A DNA stretch of 64,000 nt from positions 1 to 64,000 of the forward strand of contig CAILBC010000006.1 of the NCBI GenBank assembly GCA_903832325.1. Direction: 5' to 3'. Origin of the DNA: an uncultured Sphingomonadales bacterium (GTDB lineage Bacteria; Pseudomonadota; Alphaproteobacteria; Sphingomonadales; Sphingomonadaceae). Of this stretch, positions 22,923 to 31,330 are shown piece after piece (within the stretch, counting starts at the first letter, position 1; each line of letters starts with the position of its first letter). A program made the position numbers and the translations under genes. The notes beneath the pieces are model-generated. The model ran no database searches. It was given only the letters and a program-made list of their open reading frames with translations, and had not been told where the DNA came from.

Positions 22923-23405
22923 TCAGGCGCCGCCTTTGGCCAGGCTGGCGTGGAGCGCGGCCAGTTCGGCTGCGCTGGTCTTTCCGGCATCGGCGGTATA
23001 GCCCGCCACTTCGGCAGCGGTAAACGCGCGGAATGCGGGGCCATCGTGGCTGATCCGCGTGCCGACGTGGTTCAGCACCGCGGCAATCGCCGCATCGTCC
23101 AGCCCCGATTGCGCGGGCATGACATTGCGATAGGTCTGCCCTTCCACCTCCAGCGGGCCGATCAGCCCAAGCCGGACCACCAGCGCCAGATAGCGGCGCC
23201 CCGCCGGCTTTGCGGCCATCATCCGCACATCGCGGTTCAGCGGGGGGAACGCGCCCGGCAGCCCGGCGCCGCTGGCAGTGTGGCACGCGGAACAGCGGCC
23301 ATAGAGTGATGCGCCATCGGGGGCAGGGTCCGCCGGCGCAGATTGCGCCAGCGCCGCCCCGGCCAGCAGCACGCCGGGACCAATCAGGGCGAGCCGTGCC
23401 CTCAT
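22923..23405 (-). CDS. Periplasmic cytochrome c, amine dehydrogenase operon
   Basis: A 160-residue exported protein (signal ending ALAQ-SAPAD) with a single CSACH heme site near residue 37 and a candidate Met ligand in NVMPAQSGLDDAAIAAVLNH, the usual class I cytochrome c layout. Its ATG overlaps the TGA of the dehydrogenase small-subunit gene by 4 bases, so the two are translationally coupled. It is a plausible direct electron acceptor of the dehydrogenase; the family alternatives (amicyanin, azurin) are not encoded here. Confidence 0.83.
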   Translation of the reverse strand: MRARLALIGPGVLLAGAALAQSAPADPAPDGASLYGRCSACHTASGAGLPGAFPPLNRDVRMMAAKPAGRRYLALVVRLGLIGPLEVEGQTYRNVMPAQSGLDDAAIAAVLNHVGTRISHDGPAFRAFTAAEVAGYTADAGKTSAAELAALHASLAKGGA

Positions 23406-23950
23406 TTGGGATGATCCAGCGCCACACCGACAATCACCGCGGTGGAACAGTTGTAGATGCTGCTCTTGGTGCCCAGGCACCAGTTGTAATCGTTGTTCGA
23501 TTGGGTGCGCACTTGCGGACGGTCACCTTCGTTGCGGTTGCACAGGCATTGCCCGCAGGAACTGGTGCCGCAGCAATCGTTGTAGCTGATGATATAGGCG
23601 CGGTTGTCGGCCGGATTGGTGCACGTGCCGATCCAGGTGATCGGGCTCATTTCGGTGCCCGGGGGGCAGGCATTCACCGCGCCGCCGCAGCACGTGCACA
23701 AAAACCCGTCGATCGCGCAATAGCGCCAGTAATCGCAGCTGGTGCGGTCACCCGGGTCCTGGATGTTGCCCGATGTGACGGTCTGGTGCGCGGGGCCTTC
23801 GGGGTGGGTGGCGGCGCGCGCCACCGGCAGCACCGGAAACGCGGCCGCGCCGGTCATCCCCAGGCCCAGCTTTGCCAGCAGGCTGCGCCGCGACGTGCCG
23901 CGCGCGATCGTGCGCGTCAGGTGTTCGGCAATCTTGTCGAGTCCGGCCAT
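23402..23950 (-). CDS. mauA: Tryptophan-tryptophylquinone amine dehydrogenase, small (catalytic) subunit
   Basis: The 182-residue precursor has a twin-arginine-like leader (RRSLLAKLGLG, Arg21-22) followed by a cysteine-rich catalytic domain. Trp106 (ITWIGTC) and Trp157 (YNWCLG) align with the two tryptophans that form the TTQ cofactor in methylamine dehydrogenase, and Asp125 (YNDCC) with its catalytic base. There are 14 cysteines; methylamine dehydrogenase has 12, so one extra disulfide may form. It oxidises a primary amine to aldehyde and ammonia in the periplasm. Methylamine and aromatic amine dehydrogenases cannot be separated here. GGAG lies 9 bases before the ATG, which follows the mauD stop by one base. 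Confidence 0.9.
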   Translation of the reverse strand: MAGLDKIAEHLTRTIARGTSRRSLLAKLGLGMTGAAAFPVLPVARAATHPEGPAHQTVTSGNIQDPGDRTSCDYWRYCAIDGFLCTCCGGAVNACPPGTEMSPITWIGTCTNPADNRAYIISYNDCCGTSSCGQCLCNRNEGDRPQVRTQSNNDYNWCLGTKSSIYNCSTAVIVGVALDHPK

Positions 23951-23951
23951 G

Positions 23952-24545
23952 TCAGGCTTCTCCATTTCGCTTGGCCAGGAATTCCTGGATCGACGCGACC
24001 CCGTGTTCCTTGGCAACAAACAGGCTTTCGAGATGTTCGCGGCTGTTGACGAGGCCGGTCGAGGCGACACGGCCGTTTTCATCGAGCAGCACCGCATAGG
24101 GCAGTTTCGAAACGCCAAAGGCGCGGCCCAGCGCTTCGGACAGCACCATCGGCAGATCCTCCACCCCATGCGCCTGCGCCAGCTGGCGATAGGCGGCCGC
24201 GGTACCGTCGCCGGCGATCACCACATCCAGCCAGCCGTGTTCGGCGCGCGCGGCCGATTTCACCACGGGCAGCAGCGATTTGCACACCGGGCAATCGGGC
24301 GAGGCAAAGAACAGCAACTGGCTGCGCCCATCGCGCCGCCCGCCGATTTCGAGCGTACCACCTGCCGTAGTGGTAAGCGTCAGCGGGGTCGCCTGTTCGC
24401 CCACTTTGGCACTTTGCGGCAGGGTCAGCGCGCCGGCCGGGGCGATGCGTTCGTGCAGCACCCCGATCTGGCGGGCAAGCGCGGCGATCAGCATCGCCTG
24501 AACGATCACCGCCGCCCACAACAGGATCTGCGAAACAACCATCAT
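23952..24545 (-). CDS. mauD: MauD-like thiol-disulfide protein for amine dehydrogenase maturation
   Basis: The 197-residue protein has one N-terminal membrane anchor (MVVSQILLWAAVIVQAMLIA), then a thioredoxin fold with the redox pair CPVC (FFASPDCPVCKSLLP) and a cis-proline region SKLPYAVLLDENG. MauD-type proteins are needed to form the six disulfides of the small subunit. The ATG overlaps the mauE stop by 4 bases and mauA follows at once. Confidence 0.9.
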   Translation of the reverse strand: MMVVSQILLWAAVIVQAMLIAALARQIGVLHERIAPAGALTLPQSAKVGEQATPLTLTTTAGGTLEIGGRRDGRSQLLFFASPDCPVCKSLLPVVKSAARAEHGWLDVVIAGDGTAAAYRQLAQAHGVEDLPMVLSEALGRAFGVSKLPYAVLLDENGRVASTGLVNSREHLESLFVAKEHGVASIQEFLAKRNGEA

Positions 24546-25039
24546 GCCATTCTCCAGCGCGGATAGGGGATCGCCAGGATTTCCAGCGCCGCAAGATAAA
24601 GCGCCAACGCTCCGAACGCCGCCAGCACATCGCCCGCCAGCGTGTCCGACGCCAACGGGGGAAGCATCGCCACGCCCAGCGCCATCGCGGCGAGCACGGC
24701 CGGGCGCAGGATCTGCCCCAGGCCCACAGCGCGCGGCCGCGCCACCAGATCGCACCCGCAATCGAGCACCGCGCCGCGCCGCCGCCACAGCGCCAGGGCA
24801 TAGGCCGCCCACAGCGCCGCGCCGATCATCGCCCCCACCGAAACGGCATCGGGCAGGATCAGGCACAATGCCGCCACCGCCTCGACGGCACCGGCCAGAA
24901 CCATCAGCAGCGTGGCCAGCGGCCCGGTCACCCCCGCCAGGCGGCCGGTTGCCGTGGACAGCCGATCGGGTGCCTGCGCCTTGTGCGCGGCCGACAGTGC
25001 CAGCACCAGCGCGAGAAAGAACGCCAGGGCGCGCATCAT
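24542..25039 (-). CDS. mauE: MauE-like membrane protein for amine dehydrogenase maturation
   Basis: A 165-residue polytopic membrane protein with four hydrophobic segments and the redox motif DCGCD (about residue 93). MauE belongs to the MauE/DoxX-like family that cooperates with MauD in disulfide formation in the small subunit. Start and stop both overlap neighbours by 4 bases (ATGA), confirming the operon mauB-mauE-mauD-mauA. Confidence 0.88.
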   Translation of the reverse strand: MMRALAFFLALVLALSAAHKAQAPDRLSTATGRLAGVTGPLATLLMVLAGAVEAVAALCLILPDAVSVGAMIGAALWAAYALALWRRRGAVLDCGCDLVARPRAVGLGQILRPAVLAAMALGVAMLPPLASDTLAGDVLAAFGALALYLAALEILAIPYPRWRMA

Positions 25040-26244
25040 GGCACCGGGGTGATGACCATGGGATTGTACGCAACCGTTGCGCCCAGCGTGCGCACGAAGG
25101 CGCCGCTGCCGGCGTCATAAATATCGATCACGCCATCGGCGCGCGCTGCAACGATGTGCGGCGTCGCCTCGCGCGTAACGGCCAGCGCGATTGACTGCGC
25201 CTTCAGCGCGATGCGCGCGGTGCGGGCCTTTTTCGCGGTGTCGAACACCCAGATTTCGGTGCCGCCATCCTTGTGGCTGCCTTCCTTGCCGGCGGGGTTC
25301 ATCAGCACATAAAGGTGCCCCGCGGCATCGGCATTGATCACCTGCCAGCCCGAAGGACGCCATTCCGGGGCGCCGCCCTCGGCCGTGCCCGCGCTGAACC
25401 CGCCGGGCATCACTTTGGCAAGCGGCCCTGAAAAATCGAAGCCCTGGATCAGGCCGCGCTGGCCAACAAACCACGCCGTCCTGCCCACCCACGCGGGCGT
25501 GCCGAACAGCGCCTGGTTATCGATATCCTGCACCGATTTGATCGTGGCCGAGGCGCTGACTTTGCCCGTTTCGTCCAGCGCGACCGAAAACAGCGATCCA
25601 TCCGCGCAAAAGCTGGAAAAGCCGCGCAGCCCCGTGGGATAGATCTGCGAACAGCCGGGCAGATCGATATCGCCCAGCACCTTGCGGCCATCCAGATCGA
25701 CCACACTTACCGATTGCGCCGGGGTAAAATTGGCCACCAGCGCCCATTTGTCATCATTGGTGAACTGGAACAGCTGCGGGTATGTCACCGATTGCTGGCG
25801 TTTGCCGCCGGGCAGCACCACTTCGCCCCTGGGCTGAAGATCGGCCATCGACCACAGCGTGATCGCATCGGTGCGATCACCGCGGGTGAGCCGGGTATAG
25901 AACGTTTCAGCAGTGACGATTTCACCCCGCTTTACCGACAGCAGGGAATTGCCGAACTGCGCGGCGCGCACGATGCCCTTCAGCGGTTGATTGGGCGAAG
26001 CGGTGTCCACCACCACGACGCGGCCATCGACAATCGAATTGAAATTGAAATCGTGGATGAGCACCCAGCTTTTTGGCCAGGTTGCGGGCAGCGCGGTGAC
26101 CGCAGGCATTGGTTCAGACGGCAGGGCCGCCGGAAAGGCAGCGGGGCCCGCCAGCACAGGCTGCGCCGCACCCAGCGCCAAGGCCGCGCACAGCATGCCA
26201 CCCATCCGTGTCGTTGATCGTTGCTTGGCCGATCGTTGTGGCAT
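25036..26244 (-). CDS. mauB: TTQ amine dehydrogenase, large (beta-propeller) subunit
   Basis: The 402-residue precursor has a signal sequence (LCAALALGAAQPVLAG) and a beta-propeller with repeated blades; recognisable family sequences include RGEIVTAETFYTRLTRGDRT, YPQLFQFTNDDKWALVANFT and GGTEIWVFDTAKKARTARIA. It is the non-catalytic partner that encloses the TTQ small subunit. First gene of the operon, it faces a divergent TetR gene. An in-frame Met 13 codons later (26205) would leave a cleaner signal peptide and is a possible start. Confidence 0.9.
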   Translation of the reverse strand: MPQRSAKQRSTTRMGGMLCAALALGAAQPVLAGPAAFPAALPSEPMPAVTALPATWPKSWVLIHDFNFNSIVDGRVVVVDTASPNQPLKGIVRAAQFGNSLLSVKRGEIVTAETFYTRLTRGDRTDAITLWSMADLQPRGEVVLPGGKRQQSVTYPQLFQFTNDDKWALVANFTPAQSVSVVDLDGRKVLGDIDLPGCSQIYPTGLRGFSSFCADGSLFSVALDETGKVSASATIKSVQDIDNQALFGTPAWVGRTAWFVGQRGLIQGFDFSGPLAKVMPGGFSAGTAEGGAPEWRPSGWQVINADAAGHLYVLMNPAGKEGSHKDGGTEIWVFDTAKKARTARIALKAQSIALAVTREATPHIVAARADGVIDIYDAGSGAFVRTLGATVAYNPMVITPVP

Positions 26245-26327
26245 GGCGCATTATCCCCAATTGGCAAACCGGCGCGCACCCGGCGGTAACGCGATGGGTG
26301 GCAGACTGCGGATTCGCCAGAAACTTG

Positions 26328-26361
26328 TCAACGCACCTAAATTGGCGTAGTGACCTAAATT
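26328..26361. repeat. Short direct repeat in the mauB-TetR promoter region
   Basis: ACCTAAATTGGCG and ACCTAAATTCGGCG lie 17 bases apart (26335 and 26352). They could be paired regulator half-sites or another local duplication of the type seen across the window. Confidence 0.55.
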
Positions 26362-26420
26362 CGGCGGGGCATCAACCACGCCAAAGCACCACGCCGCAGC
26401 ACTCTGCCGAAAGACCCGGA

Positions 26421-27077
26421 ATGCCCACGGAACCTGCCGAAACCCCGCCCGGAACCGAACTGATCGTGCCCGAACGCACCACCGGCTATGTCAAGGGGCG
26501 CGAAACGCGCGATCTGATCCTGCGCACCGCGCTCGATATCCTGATCGAGGATGGCTGGCACGCGATGTCGATGCGCCGCGTGGCCAGCGAATGCGGGATA
26601 AAATTCGGCAATCTGACGTATCATTATCGCACGCGCGAAGATCTGGTGCGCGAACTGCTCGATGCGGTGATCGCGGGCTATGAACGTGAATTCGATCACA
26701 TCGTCTATCGGGCCGACCTTACGCCGGAGCAGCGGCTCGATCGCTATTGCCAGCTTGTGCTCGATGACATTCCGTCAAAGCAGACCACGCGGTTTTTCCC
26801 CGAATTGTGGGCGCTGGCCAACCACGATCCGTTCATCCACGACCGCATGCACGATCTCTATGCCCGCGCGCGCGCTCCGCTCCACGATATCATCGCCGCA
26901 ATGCGCCCCGATCTGCCGCCCGAAACGCGCGAAACACTGGCGCTGGTGATTTCGGCCGCGATGGAGGGCACAACGATATTCGCCGGCCATGACAAGCCGT
27001 TTGCGGCGCGCATGGGCCTGATCAAGCACATCGCGATCACCGGCTTTGTTGACATGGTGCGCCGCTACAAGCCCTGA
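26421..27077 (+). CDS. TetR-family regulator, divergent from the amine dehydrogenase operon
   Basis: The 218-residue protein has a TetR helix-turn-helix (about 30-75: ILRTALDILIEDGWHAMSMR, then ASECGIKFGNLTYHYRTRED) and an effector domain rich in aromatic and acidic residues. Divergent placement 176 bases from mauB makes it the likely regulator of amine oxidation. The start at 26421 lacks a strong ribosome-binding site. The stop TGA is contained in a 16-base unit repeated four times downstream. Confidence 0.87.
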   Translation: MPTEPAETPPGTELIVPERTTGYVKGRETRDLILRTALDILIEDGWHAMSMRRVASECGIKFGNLTYHYRTREDLVRELLDAVIAGYEREFDHIVYRADLTPEQRLDRYCQLVLDDIPSKQTTRFFPELWALANHDPFIHDRMHDLYARARAPLHDIIAAMRPDLPPETRETLALVISAAMEGTTIFAGHDKPFAARMGLIKHIAITGFVDMVRRYKP

Positions 27078-27127
27078 AAGACAAAAGCCCTGAAAGACAA
27101 AAGCCCTGAAAGATACAAGGCCCTGAA
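27068..27127 (+). repeat. Stop-codon-containing 16-base repeat after the TetR gene
   Basis: Units of the form ACAAAAGCCCTGAAAG place TGA at 27075 (the gene's stop), 27091, 27107 and 27124. The 16-base period shifts each successive TGA by one frame, so all three frames are closed. The array fills the convergent gap with the LuxR-type gene. Confidence 0.95.
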
Positions 27128-27161
27128 ATACCCACAACCCGACGCAAGCCCCTTCGCGCGG

Positions 27162-28316
27162 TCACGGCAGGCGCATGTCGCCGGTGCTGGCCGGTGATGC
27201 CAGCGAATACGCCATGCGGATCAGATCGGCCTGGCGGTTCACCCCGGTTTTTTCGAACAGGCGCAACAAGTGGGTGCGCACGGTACTGGGCGCGATGCCC
27301 AGCGCCGCAGCGGCCTCTTTGGTGGTGTGTCCGGCAGAAATCATCGAGAAAACGCGGATTTCTGCGGGTGTCAGATCAAACAGCGGGGTCAGCAGATCGA
27401 CCGTCAGGTTCTGGCTGAGCGCGGTCGATGAAACAAAAATCGCGGCTATCGCGCCGGTTGCAAGCCGCGCCCGGGTGGCCCCTTGCGCCAGCGGCAGCAC
27501 ATGCAGCGTATGCGCCCGATCGGGCCCGGTGCGCACCGGCAGGCCCATCCCGTTACCGGGAATGGCCGTCTCGCTTGTCCCGATCCGGTCGATCAGCCGC
27601 TTTATCGCGCGCTGCAACCCGGGCACGGGCGAGGTGATGCGCCCCTCTGCCATGGTGATCAATTCGCCGGTCGCGGCAAATTCGTCGGCGGCGCGGTTGC
27701 TCAGCACCACCGACAGATCGTCGCGCACCATGATCACCGGCGATACGATCGCCTCGATCACCGCCTCGAAATTGCGCATGGCGTCCACATTGGCTTCCAG
27801 CAGACCGGTAATGCGCGCGGCGCGTTGCAGGTGCGGCAGAAACATCTGTATCTGCGCGATCGACGCATCATCCATCAGCCCTTTGTCCTGATGGCGGCCC
27901 ATGCCGATCGCGCCAACCAGCCCCGGATCGCGACCGACGATGACCGTAACGCAATCGATGATCCCGCGCGGATGGGCCCATTCCCGAACGAAGCGATTGC
28001 TCGACAGATAGTCTTGCGTGAACAGGCGCGAGGCGACCCAGGGTTTGTCGATCGGCCGGGTAAGGATCATTTGAAAATCACCCCACAGGCTGACAAGATC
28101 GTGCTCATAGGGTTTTTGGGTGATCTGGTCCGCTTCGGACATTCCTGTGGAAATACTGATCAAAAGATCGCCGCGCGGGGGCAGATGCAGCGAAAAGTTG
28201 CTGTTGTGCATGCCGGTTTCGGCGCAGATCGCCTCAAACGTGTCGTGCCATTTCCCGGGATTGACCGCACAATCGTATATTGCGCCCACCAGTTCGGAAA
28301 AACGTTGTCTATCCAT
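27162..28316 (-). CDS. LuxR-family (GerE-type HTH) transcriptional regulator
   Basis: The 384-residue protein ends in a GerE-type helix-turn-helix: LTPAEIRVFSMISAGHTTKE, then AAALGIAPSTVRTHLLRLFE (about 320-375). The N-terminal 300 residues form a sensory region of two parts with PAS-like sequence near 185-280 (VIEAIVSPVIMVRDDLSVVL). No receiver aspartate pattern is seen, so it is a one-component regulator. The start at 28316 precedes MDRQRFSELVGAIYDCAVNP, the beginning of the conserved region. It is transcribed away from the adhesin gene and a 16-base palindrome lies between them. Confidence 0.85.
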   Translation of the reverse strand: MDRQRFSELVGAIYDCAVNPGKWHDTFEAICAETGMHNSNFSLHLPPRGDLLISISTGMSEADQITQKPYEHDLVSLWGDFQMILTRPIDKPWVASRLFTQDYLSSNRFVREWAHPRGIIDCVTVIVGRDPGLVGAIGMGRHQDKGLMDDASIAQIQMFLPHLQRAARITGLLEANVDAMRNFEAVIEAIVSPVIMVRDDLSVVLSNRAADEFAATGELITMAEGRITSPVPGLQRAIKRLIDRIGTSETAIPGNGMGLPVRTGPDRAHTLHVLPLAQGATRARLATGAIAAIFVSSTALSQNLTVDLLTPLFDLTPAEIRVFSMISAGHTTKEAAAALGIAPSTVRTHLLRLFEKTGVNRQADLIRMAYSLASPASTGDMRLP

Positions 28317-28401
28317 TGAATTGTGCCTGGCCAAACCTGCAATTCCGGCAACGCCTTTGGGCGAGCAACATTGGCGATAGTGCACAAATAACCATGCCGC
28401 G

Positions 28402-28417
28402 TCCACCAATTGGTGGA
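28402..28417. promoter_or_regulatory. Perfect 16-base palindrome between LuxR-type regulator and adhesin
   Basis: TCCACCAATTGGTGGA is a perfect dyad centred 80 bases before the adhesin ATG and 94 bases before the regulator ATG. A site for the adjacent LuxR-type regulator is the simplest reading. Confidence 0.55.
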
Positions 28418-28489
28418 TGTCGGTTTGTTTCGGCGCACTTAGCCTGTGCCTCCATCCGCAACGCCATGTGGCGATCAAGGGGGCCGACC

Positions 28490-30487
28490 ATGACCATCGT
28501 ATCACAATTCAGACTCGCGCTTTTCGCCGGGGCCGGGCTCGCCGCGCTCGCCAGCGCCCAGGGTGCCCATGCGCAAGCGGTAACAACGCTGGACAGCGGC
28601 TCATTGTGCGCAACGGATTCGGGCAATGCCGAAATCGCCTGCGGCGACGGATCGGATGCCGCGCGACCCAACGCCAGTGCCTATGGTTCCCATGCCAACG
28701 CGCATGGCGTGCAGGCAACAGCGGTTGGCGCCTATTCACAAGCCACGGGCACCCAGTCTGTTGCGGTGGGCAATCTGGCAGGGGTCACCTCCGATTATGC
28801 GACGGCGGTTGGTTCCACAGCGAAAGTGACGGCGCTGGGTGGATCGGCGTTCGGCTATTTCGCGCAAGTGTCGGGCGTGGCCGGCACGGCCATCGGCGAC
28901 CAGGCGATTGCGCAGGGCAATGACAGCACCGCGCTGGGCGAAGCGGCGCATGCCACCGGCAAGCAAAGCACGGCGACCGGTTTCTCCAGTATCGCATCAG
29001 GCGATTCCAGCGCTGCCTATGGTGTATTCAGCAAAGCAGATGGCGCTTCCGCCGCCGCTTTTGGCGCATCGAGCAGAGCATCGGGCCAGTTCAGCTCTGC
29101 ATTTGGTTTATCGAGCACGGCATCCGGAGCGCAGAGTTCGGCGTTTGGCAGTGCAAGCACAGCGTCTGGTTCCGGAAGCAGCGCCTTCGGGAATTTTGCT
29201 CTTGCAGATGGGGCTGAGTCCGTTGCAGTCGGCGCCAACGCAAGTGCGTCTGACATGATTACATTGCCGTCTTCTTACCCGGACAATCCCGGGGAAACCG
29301 CGGTCGGCGGGGTTGCCCGCGCGACGGGCACGTTCAGTTCGGCCTTTGGCGGTTCCGCTACGGTAGGCAATGGCGCGGCCGCAGTGACTTATGGCACCGC
29401 CATCGGTTCGAATTCGCTGGTATCGAGCGACCTGGGCACGGCAGTCGGTGCCTATGCAAAGGTCAACGGCTACGGAGGTACTTCGTTCGGCGTTTCCAGC
29501 GTGGCCGGTCATGGTGGCACGGCGTCGGGATACCTGAGCAGTGCGCAGGGTGATAGCAGCATCGCTTATGGTGCAACCAGCTTCGCAGGCGGCGCCAACG
29601 ACATTGCCGTTGGACATGGGGCAAGTACCGCTGCGCCTGTCCAGACGGACGGCAACGTTGCGATCGGCGGGGAAGGTGAAACGCAAACCATACATGGCTT
29701 GCTTGTGATTGGAACGGCTGCCAACGGAGGGAACTCGACGGCGCTGGGTACTGCCGCAGAATCACTGGGCCATGGCTCTGTGGCCATCGGGTACGGCAGT
29801 TCTGATGGGGGTATTGCCAATGTCGTGTCGTTTGGCAGCACTTTTAACCAGCGCCGTCTGATCAACATCGCCGCGGGCACCAGCAGCACCGATGCGGTCA
29901 ACCTGGGACAGCTCAACGCCGCCATTGCCGGGGTTTCTGGCACATCGGCCAATCCCTATCTGATCGTGTCCTCGGGCGGCGCGGCGGCCAGGGCAACCGG
30001 GTCCGGATCGGTCGCGCTGGGCGGGGGGACCAGTGCAACGGCCAACAATGCGGTTGCCCTTGGCGAAGGCACGCTGGCCGATCGCGCCAACACCGTGTCG
30101 GTGGGCACCACGGTTGCGGGGCGGCAGATCGTGAACGTGGTGGCGGGCACGCAAGGCACCGATGCGGTGAACCTTAACCAGCTCAACACCGCCATCGCCG
30201 GGGTTGGCGCGTCGCCCTTTATTTCCGCGCAGACAGGCGGAGCCGCGGCCAGCACCACCGGCACGCAATCGCTGGCACTTGGCGGTGCGGCAAGCGCCAC
30301 GGCCACCCGGTCTGTGGCGCTGGGTGACGGATCGGTTGCCAGCCGGGCCGATACGGTGTCGGTCGGTGCCACCGGATCGGAACGGCAGATCGCCAATGTC
30401 GCTGCGGGCACGCAGACCACCGATGCTGTCAACCTGGGGCAATTGAACACCGCGATCGCAGGGGTTTCGGCGGGTTCGAATCCCTAA
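28490..30487 (+). CDS. Trimeric autotransporter adhesin (YadA-like), head and stalk, prematurely stopped
   Basis: The frame encodes 665 residues: a signal peptide (ending AHAQ-AV), then dozens of 14-15-residue head repeats of the type AxGxxSxAxGxxSxA, then three neck/HIM modules (RRLINIAAGTSSTDAVNLGQ near 454, and equivalents near 544 and 630) about 90 residues apart. It ends at an in-frame TAA just after AGSNP, where the parallel modules have ASPF or ANPY followed by more sequence. Downstream DNA in the same frame continues adhesin repeats, so the stop is probably a nonsense mutation (TAT or TAC to TAA). Without the membrane anchor the product could not be displayed. AAGGGGG stands before the ATG. 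Confidence 0.75.
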   Translation: MTIVSQFRLALFAGAGLAALASAQGAHAQAVTTLDSGSLCATDSGNAEIACGDGSDAARPNASAYGSHANAHGVQATAVGAYSQATGTQSVAVGNLAGVTSDYATAVGSTAKVTALGGSAFGYFAQVSGVAGTAIGDQAIAQGNDSTALGEAAHATGKQSTATGFSSIASGDSSAAYGVFSKADGASAAAFGASSRASGQFSSAFGLSSTASGAQSSAFGSASTASGSGSSAFGNFALADGAESVAVGANASASDMITLPSSYPDNPGETAVGGVARATGTFSSAFGGSATVGNGAAAVTYGTAIGSNSLVSSDLGTAVGAYAKVNGYGGTSFGVSSVAGHGGTASGYLSSAQGDSSIAYGATSFAGGANDIAVGHGASTAAPVQTDGNVAIGGEGETQTIHGLLVIGTAANGGNSTALGTAAESLGHGSVAIGYGSSDGGIANVVSFGSTFNQRRLINIAAGTSSTDAVNLGQLNAAIAGVSGTSANPYLIVSSGGAAARATGSGSVALGGGTSATANNAVALGEGTLADRANTVSVGTTVAGRQIVNVVAGTQGTDAVNLNQLNTAIAGVGASPFISAQTGGAAASTTGTQSLALGGAASATATRSVALGDGSVASRADTVSVGATGSERQIANVAAGTQTTDAVNLGQLNTAIAGVSAGSNP

Positions 30488-31151
30488 TTCGCGGTGGATA
30501 CCGACAGCGTGAGCGCGATCCATGCTTCAGCCACGGGCAGCGGTGCGATCGCAATCGGTACGACCAGCGTGGCATCCGGCACATACAGCACTGCGATCGG
30601 GTTGGACAGCCTGGCGACAGGCAACCGCAGCATCGCGCTGGGCTCGGTTGCCAATGCTGGCGGCGCGGCCAGCGTCGCACTGGGTGACAACACCGTGGCG
30701 CGGGGCCTTGGCGCGACAGCGGTGGGCGCATCCGCCTCGACCAGCGATCAAGGGGCGGTCGCCCTGGGCAATTCGGCCACGGGTAACGGATTGCAGAGTG
30801 TCGACTCGCCAGGACGGGGAAATTGCCGCGATCAAGGCGGTGGAGGCGCAGCAGAATGCACGGCTGGATTCGCTGGAAAGCAAAGTCAGCAACGTGGCCC
30901 ATCAGATCGATCTGAACAACCGCCAGGCCGAAGGCGGGATTGCCGCAGCGATGGCGCTGGGCGGCACACTGATGCCGGCTTATGCCAAACTGGCGATTTC
31001 GTTCAACCTGGCGACTTATCGCGGCCAGCAGGGCTTTTCCGCCACAACCACGGTCAAGGCGTCGGACCACGTTTATCTGAATGCGGGGTTTGCCGGTTCG
31101 ACGGTCGGTGGATCATCGGGCGGCCGTGTCGACATGACGTTTGCCTGGTAA
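30488..31151 (+). pseudogene. Remainder of the trimeric autotransporter adhesin with its anchor domain
   Basis: Directly after the in-frame TAA the same frame reads FAVDTDSVSAIHASATGSGA and seven further head repeats to GNSATGNGLQSVDS (about 30810). There the frame is lost; another frame continues DGEIAAIKAVEAQQNARLDS, a coiled coil, then the YadA anchor GGIAAAMALGGTLMPAYAKL to a terminal aromatic DMTFAW. No neck module lies between the last head repeats and the coiled coil, so a deletion may accompany the shift. One nonsense change plus one frameshift separate this from the upstream CDS. Confidence 0.75.
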
Positions 31152-31172
31152 TACGTTCTCGTAATACGCTCT
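31146..31172 (+). repeat. Duplicated TAA region after the adhesin anchor
   Basis: GTAATACGTTCTC is followed by GTAATACGCTCTG, so the stop TAA (31149) recurs 13 bases later in another frame. Confidence 0.8.
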
Positions 31173-31292
31173 GGCCGGGCAAACGAGCGGCGATGGCAGC
31201 CGGTGCCGCCATCGCCGCAATCGCGATCATGGCGCCGTCGTGGGCAAAGTGGCCAGATCGCAAGCAAAGTGGCCGGGTTTGCGCGACCTGCT

Positions 31293-31322
31293 GCGACAGA
31301 CCGGGCCGCGACAGGCCGGGCC
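31293..31322. repeat. 15-base tandem duplication downstream of kdpE
   Basis: GCGACAGACCGGGCC and GCGACAGGCCGGGCC adjoin, 9 bases from the kdpE stop. GCAAAGTGGCC is also repeated just before it (31240 and 31264). Confidence 0.8.
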
Positions 31323-31330
31323 GCTGCGGA

